A program made the translations under genes and the position numbers. A stretch of DNA of 64,000 nt from Sphingobacterium sp. UGAL515B_05 (GTDB lineage: Bacteria > Bacteroidota > Bacteroidia > Sphingobacteriales > Sphingobacteriaceae), in assembly GCF_033097525.1 (NCBI RefSeq), contig NZ_CP109907.1, positions 2,418,001 through 2,482,000 of the forward strand, read 5' to 3'. The notes beneath the pieces were generated by a model that saw only the letters and a list, made by a program, of their open reading frames with translations, was not told where the DNA came from and searched no databases. Below, in pieces: positions 18,412 through 25,843 of this stretch (within the stretch, counting starts at the first letter, position 1; every line of letters begins with the position of its first letter).

Positions 18412-18442
18412 CAAAGTTACAGGATAATACAGTAAAGAACAA
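18412..18442 (-). promoter_or_regulatory. Promoter of fumC
   Basis: On the minus strand, TTG (complement of 18440-18442), a 20-bp spacer and TAACTTTG (complement of 18412-18419). An exact Bacteroidota -33/-7 match, 67 bp before the fumC start. Confidence 0.72.
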
Positions 18443-18474
18443 GGATTAAAGCATAAAGACACAATAAGCAGGTT

Positions 18475-19044
18475 TTAAAAACCAAGACGTTTTGTCAAGG
18501 AATCATTCACGTGGTGAAAAACCTGTTTCGGTTTTAATGCCCGCCAGGGGAGCTCATTCAAAGCACCACCGAAATTAATATAATAATCTATATTTTGCTG
18601 CTGGAACTCTTCGATAACATGCTCACGGAAACCAATGCCCGCAATCCAGCCGTCCTCGATATCCTGAAACCATTCCTCATAGTATGAGTCATCTGAAGCA
18701 TGAAAATTCAGTACATTCTCACCGATTAGAATAAAATACTTAATTCCCTGACTGATCAAAACATCAATAATCTCTCGCTTGAGCAACATGATGTCATTGT
18801 AGATTGCATCATTCCATTCACCAATCAGTTCGATAATACAGTACTGTTTCTCATAGTCTACAAACAGTATTTTCAGATATAAGGTAAGCGAACCGAATTC
18901 ATCCCATTGTGGGTGCAAAAGAAAATTATAGATCTGTTTGTCAAAATCGAATTCGCTGTAGACTGTACCATAAAATGGGGATTGTTCATCTTCAGCGGCA
19001 ATGTAATAGTCCCGCCAATTGTAATAAGGTTCGATTTCGTGCAT
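18475..19044 (-). CDS. Conserved-looking protein of unknown function
   Basis: A 189-residue soluble protein with no signal peptide or membrane segment. It is rich in acidic and aromatic residues (EIEPYYNWRDYYIAAEDE; FHASDDSYYEEWFQDIEDGW) and ends in a basic tail (LPWRALKPKQVFHHVNDSLTKRLGF). Alternating beta strands (LTLYLKILFVDYEKQYCIIELIG) and helices (IMLLKREIIDVLISQGIKYFILIG) suggest a compact alpha/beta fold. I do not recognise a named family. The fumC promoter lies just downstream of its stop, so the two genes are separately promoted. Confidence 0.75.
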   Translation of the reverse strand: MHEIEPYYNWRDYYIAAEDEQSPFYGTVYSEFDFDKQIYNFLLHPQWDEFGSLTLYLKILFVDYEKQYCIIELIGEWNDAIYNDIMLLKREIIDVLISQGIKYFILIGENVLNFHASDDSYYEEWFQDIEDGWIAGIGFREHVIEEFQQQNIDYYINFGGALNELPWRALKPKQVFHHVNDSLTKRLGF

Positions 19045-19355
19045 AAAGTGGAATCTTTTTCAATTCAAACTAAGATAAATTTACGCGCATTTGCAAGTTA
19101 AATTATAGACATTATTGTCATCTATTGAAACTAAATGTTTGCCACTTCTACGAGCTGTTTGGTTATGATTTTTGATAAAGACTTTCAATCATGGACAGCT
19201 TTGTTCCTCGACCAAAACAAGGGCGTGAACTTTTTGTTTTTAATGTAAAAATATGGGTTCAAAAACTCGTTTAACCGAATAAACTTGCTATTTTTGATAA
19301 AGTAATTAATTGTTGAATAGTTTGCCTCATCTTCGGTAATTCATGAAGATTTCCC
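19045..19355. other. Divergent intergenic region
   Basis: A 311-bp AT-rich gap between divergent genes. TATTTTTG at 19289-19296 fits a plus-strand -7 element for the protease gene, but no TTG stands at the right distance. Nothing else is evident. Confidence 0.3.
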
Positions 19356-20966
19356 ATGCAGAAAAGTATTAAACGAAATATTTTTGTAGCCGCTACATAT
19401 GCTGCAGTATTGCTTCTCGGCTTGCTGTTGGGACAAAATTATGCCGAGGAGCAGGGAAGTAACCAGAAAACCACCTTTTCAAGTTTGCGCTCCAATGGCA
19501 ATTCCGATAAATTACAATATCTCATTCAGTTAATTTCCGAGAATTACGTCGACAATGTCAGTATAGACACCGTGCAGGATGAAGCCATTGAGCATGTTGT
19601 TTCCCGCCTGGATCCTTTTTCCACCTTTTTGAGACCCAATCAAGTGCTAGCAAAGCAGGAAACGCTTGAGGGAACATTTGATGGTATCGGAGTAGAGTAC
19701 TTTCGCCTGAAAGATACGCTACTTGTTGTTGGGATGGTTGCAGCTGGTCCCGCGGAGAAAGCAGGTATGCGTATCGGCGACCGCATTTTAAAGATCGGTA
19801 ATAAGGATCTTGTCGGAAGAAAGGTTGCCGAATCCGAAATTGAAAAACTGATCCGCGGAAAGAAAGGAACAGCTGTATTGATCACCATTCAACGCAATGG
19901 AGTAGTATTGGGCAATCCAATAAAAGTCATTCGTGATCAGGTAAATGTTTCGAGTTTAGATGCATCGTATATGATCGCTCCGAAAACAGCTTATGTGAAA
20001 ATTCGAAGATTTGGACATAAGACAGCAGATGAATTCCGCCAGTCACTCATTGACTTACGAAAAAGCGGAGCTCAAGATCTTATTTTGGATTTACGTAATA
20101 ATGGTGGCGGATTTGTACATACGGCAATTGATCTGGCTGGTCAATTTTTCAAAGAAAAGAGACTGTTGATGTATACCGAGGGTGCGAATGAACTGCGCCA
20201 GGATTTCTATTCTGAGAAGGCGGGCGATTTTGGTGATGGCCGGGTCATTGTGCTGATCAATGAAAGCACAGCATCAGCGAGCGAAATACTGAGCGGTGCT
20301 CTTCAGGATTTGGATCGGGCAACTATTGTCGGCCGCAGATCCTATGGCAAAGGTTTGGTGCAAGAGCAATTTGATTTTTCAGACGGTTCTGCAATCAACC
20401 TGACTGTGGCTCGCTACTATACACCACTTGGAAGATGTATTCAGCGAAAATATGCACGGGCGAATTTTGATGCAGCAAAATACATGACAGGCTTTGATCT
20501 ATGGACAATGGATACCGAATTCAGCCAAAAGGAAATGTTTACAACCAGCAAAGGAAAGCTTGTATTCGGTGGTGGCGGTATTCTTCCGGACGTGACTATC
20601 CCGATTGATACCAACGAAACCAGTGCCAAGTACCGCGAGATATTTCATTCCAATGCAATCGAAGAGTTTGTTTATGATCGCTTCACGAAACATCTGCCGG
20701 CATATTCTATCGAGAATTTCATTAGTGGCTATCACTTGCCAGCAACAGAATTTGATCTATTCATTTCATATCTTAATAGCCAAAAGCGGATCGCGGTCAC
20801 AGCCAAAGAAGCAAAAAACTTACATGATTTAATTCAATCCGATATCGAGGCCTTGGTAGGTCGGTATTATTTTGGTCGTGAAGCGTATTACAAAATCAAA
20901 AACCGAAGAGATAAATTTATTGAAATAGGTCTTAAAACGTTGGGCTATCAGATGCCTAAGGTTTAA
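19356..20966 (+). CDS. S41 family C-terminal processing peptidase
   Basis: A 536-residue periplasmic protease anchored or exported by an N-terminal hydrophobic segment (FVAATYAAVLLLGLLLG). A PDZ domain follows (FDGIGVEYF, VVAAGPAEKAGMRIGDRILKIG), then the catalytic core with LILDLRNNGGG, the nucleophile in NESTASASEILSGAL and the catalytic Lys in GRRSYGKGLVQEQF. The C-terminal 150 residues are a helical extension typical of the Bacteroidota group. Such proteases trim or degrade periplasmic and outer-membrane proteins. Its 3' end overlaps that of the convergent EEP-family gene by 11 bp. Confidence 0.94.
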   Translation: MQKSIKRNIFVAATYAAVLLLGLLLGQNYAEEQGSNQKTTFSSLRSNGNSDKLQYLIQLISENYVDNVSIDTVQDEAIEHVVSRLDPFSTFLRPNQVLAKQETLEGTFDGIGVEYFRLKDTLLVVGMVAAGPAEKAGMRIGDRILKIGNKDLVGRKVAESEIEKLIRGKKGTAVLITIQRNGVVLGNPIKVIRDQVNVSSLDASYMIAPKTAYVKIRRFGHKTADEFRQSLIDLRKSGAQDLILDLRNNGGGFVHTAIDLAGQFFKEKRLLMYTEGANELRQDFYSEKAGDFGDGRVIVLINESTASASEILSGALQDLDRATIVGRRSYGKGLVQEQFDFSDGSAINLTVARYYTPLGRCIQRKYARANFDAAKYMTGFDLWTMDTEFSQKEMFTTSKGKLVFGGGGILPDVTIPIDTNETSAKYREIFHSNAIEEFVYDRFTKHLPAYSIENFISGYHLPATEFDLFISYLNSQKRIAVTAKEAKNLHDLIQSDIEALVGRYYFGREAYYKIKNRRDKFIEIGLKTLGYQMPKV

Positions 20967-22071
20967 GTCTAAGATCAGACCATACAGGATAATGATCCGA
21001 CAATTTCTGTTTGACAATCTGATAGTTCATCACCTGAAATTTCTGGCTGGCAAAAATATAATCGATCTGGAATATCGGAAGGAGGGCATGATGGGTTACT
21101 CCCCAGCCATTACCTTTCTCCTTAAATGCATTGTACAGCCCGTCTCCAATGAGATTGACCGAGTAGCTCATTGGCGTATCATTAAAATCACCTACAGCAA
21201 TATAAGGATATTGACATTCATTCATGTGTTTCTTTAACGAATGCGCCTGTTCGCTACGAAGCTCGAAGGCATTCTTAAGTTTACGGCTCAATTTACGTGT
21301 CCTCGAATTATCCGATTCATTCGTATTGGACAGATTTTGGATAAATTCCTTGTCTTCATTTTGAAGCGCAAAAGAACGGAGATGTATATTATAGATGCGA
21401 ATCAGTGTATCCTGTTTTTTGATATCGACATAACTAATCCGGTTGATTCCGTAATCGTTGTCTCTGATGGTACCTGAATCATAGATTGGGAAGCGGGACA
21501 GGACAGCCATTCCATACGCCTCGTAATCGTTTTTAGAACTAGGTTCAAAGAAAAAATAATCATAGCCCAGTTTATCTTTGAATTCCTCGGAGAACACATG
21601 TTTTCCTTTAATCTTGCTAATATATTCCTGAAAGCAGATCACATCGGGAGAGATGCTGTCAATAATACGGACGACATCGGCTTTAAAATTTTTTTTCTCA
21701 TCATTTACCTTTTTGAACAAATGGGCGTTGAAGGTCATGATGCGAAGGGTACGTGTCTCGGAAGAAACAGGGGAATTCTCTTTGCGAATGTTCCAATGTT
21801 TAGTTAAAAAAGGCCATCCAATGAGGATTGTAACGAGTGAATAAAGAGCAATTTTCCGTTTGCGGAGTAGCCAATAAAAGATAAATCCAATATTGATAAG
21901 GAGGATCGGAAGATAGCCTAAGCCCATAAATGCAATGGGCCAAAAAGATTTAGGATTTATGAAGGTCGCCGAATAGCTCATAAGTAATGTAACGATCGCA
22001 AGCACATTTGCCAGGAACATTGTTTTACTTATAAAGCCCAGTTTTCTTCTTAAAAATGTCCTTTTATCCAT
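20956..22071 (-). CDS. Membrane-anchored endonuclease/exonuclease/phosphatase-family protein
   Basis: About 371 residues from ATG 22071, which overlaps the upstream rhomboid-like stop by 8 bp and has AAGG close by; an ATG at 22119 is also possible. Two to three N-terminal helices (FLANVLAIVTLLMSYSATF, LGYLPILLINIGFIFYWLL) precede an EEP domain with RIMTFNAHLF, ICFQEYISK, IYNIHLRSF, AVGDFNDTPMS and the terminal SDHYPVWSDL. All catalytic residues look intact. It is the last gene of the mutL-rhomboid operon, an order I regard as common in Bacteroidota. The substrate is unknown. Confidence 0.9.
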   Translation of the reverse strand: MDKRTFLRRKLGFISKTMFLANVLAIVTLLMSYSATFINPKSFWPIAFMGLGYLPILLINIGFIFYWLLRKRKIALYSLVTILIGWPFLTKHWNIRKENSPVSSETRTLRIMTFNAHLFKKVNDEKKNFKADVVRIIDSISPDVICFQEYISKIKGKHVFSEEFKDKLGYDYFFFEPSSKNDYEAYGMAVLSRFPIYDSGTIRDNDYGINRISYVDIKKQDTLIRIYNIHLRSFALQNEDKEFIQNLSNTNESDNSRTRKLSRKLKNAFELRSEQAHSLKKHMNECQYPYIAVGDFNDTPMSYSVNLIGDGLYNAFKEKGNGWGVTHHALLPIFQIDYIFASQKFQVMNYQIVKQKLSDHYPVWSDLRLKP

Positions 22072-22942
22072 CAACCTTGTCACCACTATTGCTTGCCCTA
22101 AAGAGCGTTTCTTTTTCATGGCTCGTTAGACTGTCGTAGCCAGAAACAGAAATTTTATCTAAGATAGCATCGATTTCGTCCTGATTGGGTAAGTCATAAC
22201 GATGTTTCCGATTTGTCGGAATATTGTTACCTACAACGACTTTCATTTTTGCAGGCTTCTTTAATTTTTTTTGAAAAATTGTAGACCAGTCCATCCCCGA
22301 TTTTAGCGCATAAGTGAATCCCATTCCAAAAAGTATAACTGCAAAATACGAAATGGCTGCTGGTCGATTAGTCAGGGTAAGCGCAAGGAATTCCAATCCA
22401 AAATAAATGATAGCCACCAACTTTAGTTTCACAGTACCAATCAGCAGAAGTCGTAATTCATATTTGGGAACCAAAGTGACAATTGCCGCCAATACTGCTG
22501 CCAACGGGAGAGAGCCGCCCATGAGCTGAACGCTGTCAGAAACGGGAATAAGTGACCCAAAGCCCACATAAAGAACGCTGCCGAGCAGCCACGAAGCGAT
22601 ATAGACAAATAGAAATTGCCGCTTGTTTAAGAAGGTAAAAAAGATCTGACCGACCCAATAGAGCCAAAGACTATCAAAAAGTATGGTCAGAAGCTTGACG
22701 TAAACAAAATTCGATGTGATTAATGACCAAGGTTGTGCAATAAATGCTGAGAAATTACCCGGTAAACTCAATCGACGTACAATAGGCTCCAAAAAGCTTT
22801 GTGGTACAATTTTTAATTCGAAGAGTAGATCTAAAAAATAAATGAGGACAAATAAACAGACCTGAATACTGATCACCAAAGGTACGGGCGATCCAGTTTT
22901 ATAGGTTTGTCTCCAAAAATCTTTTAAACCGATGTTATTCAT
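22064..22942 (-). CDS. Rhomboid-like membrane protein, probably catalytically inactive
   Basis: A 292-residue protein with six or so membrane helices in rhomboid order, adjacent to and resembling the upstream rhomboid. The serine-loop equivalent reads MGGSLPLAAVLAA rather than GASG, the helix 2 His/Asn motif is missing (LLTILFDSLWLYWVGQIF), and the last helix (AAISYFAVILFGMGFTY) lacks the catalytic His found in AHVGG of its neighbour. A cytoplasmic C-terminal tail of about 80 residues contains a helical end (DEIDAILDKISVSGYDSLTSHEKETLFRAS). Inference: an iRhom/derlin-type pseudoprotease. It lies 11 bp after the active rhomboid gene. Confidence 0.85.
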   Translation of the reverse strand: MNNIGLKDFWRQTYKTGSPVPLVISIQVCLFVLIYFLDLLFELKIVPQSFLEPIVRRLSLPGNFSAFIAQPWSLITSNFVYVKLLTILFDSLWLYWVGQIFFTFLNKRQFLFVYIASWLLGSVLYVGFGSLIPVSDSVQLMGGSLPLAAVLAAIVTLVPKYELRLLLIGTVKLKLVAIIYFGLEFLALTLTNRPAAISYFAVILFGMGFTYALKSGMDWSTIFQKKLKKPAKMKVVVGNNIPTNRKHRYDLPNQDEIDAILDKISVSGYDSLTSHEKETLFRASNSGDKVDG

Positions 22943-22953
22943 TGCGCACGATA

Positions 22954-23640
22954 TTAATAAATTCCTTTTCTAATCTTCCACAGTTTAAGCAGTAGATAGC
23001 CAAATAGTGCACCACCGACATGAGCCAGGTGAGCCACAGAATCCCCTGGTCTAGACAAGCTCATATAAATTTCGATGAGGATAAATCCACCGATCATATA
23101 CTTTGCTTTGACTGGTACAGGAATAAACAAAAATTGAAGCGGTATGTTTGGAAAAAGATAGGCAAATGCCAATAGAACACCATAAATGGCTCCTGAGGCC
23201 CCCAACATCGGAATGAGGTAAGTTAGGGCTTCATTATTTCCGGTATTGGCCATCGCAATAAGTTCGTTTCCGCTTATGCCGTGAAGTGGAGCGAAAGAAC
23301 CTGTCGCATTATAGAGTTGTATACCATTTACAGCTGTATAAAGAAACCAGGCACCGATTCCCGAAACCAGATAGAAATTTAAAAAACGTTTTGACCCAAG
23401 TACCTGCTCAATCATAGGACCGAACATAACCAGGGAAAACATATTGAAGAAAATATGGCTAATACTGTTCTTGTCGTGCATAAACATATGCGTGATCACC
23501 TGCCAGATTTTAAAATAAGGGGAGTCCGGATAATAGACCGCAAGATAATCATATGCTACAGGTACAAGTTGTGATCCAATATAAAATATGATATTGATGA
23601 TCAATAAATTCTTGATAACAGGTGTCAATTGTGGAAACAT
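22954..23640 (-). CDS. Rhomboid family intramembrane serine protease
   Basis: A 228-residue, six-helix membrane protease. The catalytic Ser lies in GASGAIYGVLLAFAY and the catalytic His in HLAHVGGALFGYL; the oxyanion-supporting HIFFNMFSLVMFG in helix 2 is also intact. Rhomboids cut transmembrane substrates within the bilayer. A region of about 35 residues between helices (NGIQLYNATGSFAPLHGISGNE) is predicted periplasmic. It starts 12 bp after mutL and is followed at 11 bp by the rhomboid-like gene, so it is part of a four-gene operon. Confidence 0.95.
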   Translation of the reverse strand: MFPQLTPVIKNLLIINIIFYIGSQLVPVAYDYLAVYYPDSPYFKIWQVITHMFMHDKNSISHIFFNMFSLVMFGPMIEQVLGSKRFLNFYLVSGIGAWFLYTAVNGIQLYNATGSFAPLHGISGNELIAMANTGNNEALTYLIPMLGASGAIYGVLLAFAYLFPNIPLQFLFIPVPVKAKYMIGGFILIEIYMSLSRPGDSVAHLAHVGGALFGYLLLKLWKIRKGIY

Positions 23641-23652
23641 ATATTTTATCTT

Positions 23653-25539
23653 CTAGTTTTTACCAAATTTTTCCGCTAATTCTTGCAATGTAAATGTTAC
23701 AATTACAGGATTCCCATAGATGGAGATATTGGGTGAGTGACAAGCAAAAAGTCTGTCCACAAGCTCTGCCATTGCTGTATTGTCCAACGCGGTACCAGGT
23801 TTAATGGCCGCATTACGGGCAAGGCTCTTAGCAAGATTTTCGCGCTTAGCGAGCTTATACTCAGATTGATTGTTTTTGTAATCCTCCAATATTTTCTCAA
23901 TCATCTTTATTTCGTCAAATCCTGTCCCTAAGTCTGCAGGGATTCCGTCAATAATATAGGAATTTTTTCCAAATTCACGAATTTGAAAGCCTAAGCCATT
24001 AATGTCCTCCAGGAGGTCTTTCATTAATTCATTATCTGCAGCATTTAGGTCCAAAGTCTGTGGAAACAAACTTTGTTGACTCAGCCCTTTATGTTGGTCC
24101 AGTTGCGCAAGAAATTGTTCAAAGAGAATACGTTCATGTGCAGCCTGTTGATCAATTAGAATAAATCCAGAGTGAATCTGAGAAACAATATATTTATTAT
24201 GGAGCTGAAAAAAGAGCTTTGAGGATGACTTATCTTCGACCTGAATGGCCTGTGAGCTATCCGTATGCAATTCCGGCTCCGCGTGTAGTGGCAGCTGAAC
24301 AGATTCCTCCTTTTCGACGATTTGGTACAAGGAATCCCAATTGCTTGGTATGCCACCTGTTTTCTTACTGAGTCCTTCAGCATAGCTTTCTGAGCGCGTG
24401 TAGCTCGAGCCAGATGTTGATTTGTCTGTATCAAATGGATTGAAGTCCGGATTAAAAGTTACCGTTGGAACGATAATTTCATCCAATGCCTTTTTTGTGA
24501 TGAGATTGGTGAAGCTCGTTTCCTGTTCAAAATCCAAAGATGGCATGATATTGTACCGTCCCAACGATCTTTTTACGGCTGAACGGATAATGGCGTAAAT
24601 AGCCTTATCGTCTTCATACTTAATTTCGGTCTTGGTAGGGTGTACGTTGATATCGATGCGTGCAGGATCTATGTCGATAAATAAGACATAGAAAGGGAAT
24701 GTTTCGGCCTGTAAAATATCTTCATAAGCATTCATGACTGCATGGTGCAGGTATGGATCACGTACAAAGCGTTTGTTGACAAAGAAAAACTGTTCACCAC
24801 GTGTTTTTTTTGCAAATTCAGGTTTCCCAACAAAACCTTCTACCTTGATGATGGACGTATCTTCTTCCACAGGGACAAGTCGCTGATTGTAATTGTTGCC
24901 AAAAATATGGACAATACGTTGTTTCAGCGTCTCAGCCGGCAAATGGTAGATCTCATTTCCGTCGCTATGTAAGGTTAGGAAAATCTGTGGATTTGATAAA
25001 GCAATACGTTGAAATTCATCAATAATATGACGCATTTCTACGGAGTTACTCTTTAGAAAGTTCCTTCGTGCAGGAATATTGTAAAAAAGATTTTTAACTA
25101 AAATATTTGTTCCGGCAGCAACAGCTTCCGGATATTGGTTGACAACTTTTGATCCCTCTATCTCAACAACAGTACCCAGTTCATCTTCGATGCGGCGTGT
25201 TTTGAGCTCTACCTGTGCAATCGCAGCAATGGAAGCCATTGCTTCACCACGGAAACCCATTGTGCGGATAGCGAATAAGTCTTCAGCCTTACGAATTTTC
25301 GATGTTGCGTGACGTTCAAAACAAAGACGAGCATCAGTTACGCTCATGCCACAGCCATTGTCAATGACCTGGATCAATGACTTGCCTGCATCTTTAACAA
25401 TAAGTTTTATTTTGTCAGCTCCAGCATCAATAGCATTCTCAATCAATTCTTTAATGGCAGACGCTGGTCGCTGCACCACTTCTCCCGCCGCAATCTGATT
25501 AGCAACATTATCTGGAAGTAATTGAATAATATCCGACAT
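23653..25539 (-). CDS. mutL: DNA mismatch repair protein MutL
   Basis: A 628-residue protein. The ATG at 25539 (MSDIIQLLPDNVANQIAAGEVVQRP) matches the family N-terminus; the longer frame to 25584 does not. GHKL ATPase motifs: ELIENAIDAGA, DNGCGM, RHATSKI and GFRGEAMASIAAI. A variable Ser/Thr-rich linker (about 340-430) leads to the dimerisation domain with the endonuclease-type motif DQQAAHERILFE, where the usual DQHA reads DQQA, and a late CHSPNISIYGNPV. It couples MutS mismatch recognition to strand nicking. TAACTTTG at 25546-25553 is a likely -7 element only 6 nt from the start. It leads the rhomboid operon. Confidence 0.97.
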   Translation of the reverse strand: MSDIIQLLPDNVANQIAAGEVVQRPASAIKELIENAIDAGADKIKLIVKDAGKSLIQVIDNGCGMSVTDARLCFERHATSKIRKAEDLFAIRTMGFRGEAMASIAAIAQVELKTRRIEDELGTVVEIEGSKVVNQYPEAVAAGTNILVKNLFYNIPARRNFLKSNSVEMRHIIDEFQRIALSNPQIFLTLHSDGNEIYHLPAETLKQRIVHIFGNNYNQRLVPVEEDTSIIKVEGFVGKPEFAKKTRGEQFFFVNKRFVRDPYLHHAVMNAYEDILQAETFPFYVLFIDIDPARIDINVHPTKTEIKYEDDKAIYAIIRSAVKRSLGRYNIMPSLDFEQETSFTNLITKKALDEIIVPTVTFNPDFNPFDTDKSTSGSSYTRSESYAEGLSKKTGGIPSNWDSLYQIVEKEESVQLPLHAEPELHTDSSQAIQVEDKSSSKLFFQLHNKYIVSQIHSGFILIDQQAAHERILFEQFLAQLDQHKGLSQQSLFPQTLDLNAADNELMKDLLEDINGLGFQIREFGKNSYIIDGIPADLGTGFDEIKMIEKILEDYKNNQSEYKLAKRENLAKSLARNAAIKPGTALDNTAMAELVDRLFACHSPNISIYGNPVIVTFTLQELAEKFGKN

Positions 25540-25843
25540 ATAATACAAAGTTAAGAAATATCCATATTTGCAGCGTATAAACACCGATGAAAATCAACTG
25601 GACATTCCGTATGTTCTTTAAAAGCAAAAACCTTTAATGTGTTCATTTATACAAATGAAAATGGATGGCATTGATAAATAGTTGCGCCCTATTCCTCGGC
25701 CGTCAAAGTCAGTGTGCTATATCTATTGCCCCCTGTAAGACAAAGCTCAAGGAGTTGGAAAACATTCCTGCGCAATAACCGAGCCATCCCGGGCAAACAG
25801 CAGCCACGAAATATAATACTTCGCGGCTGCCGTTTCAAAGGCA
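25540..25843. other. Intergenic region between uvrA and mutL
   Basis: A 304-bp spacer between two minus-strand genes. The 5' part holds the mutL -7 element. The 3' part holds the hairpin at 25800-25830. No small gene is evident. Confidence 0.35.
25800..25830 (-). terminator. Probable terminator hairpin after uvrA
   Basis: On the minus strand GCAGCCGCGAA / TTCGTGGCTGC form an 11-bp stem with one G-T pair and a 9-nt loop. The T-tract after it is weak (TGTTTG), so efficiency is uncertain. Confidence 0.5.
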
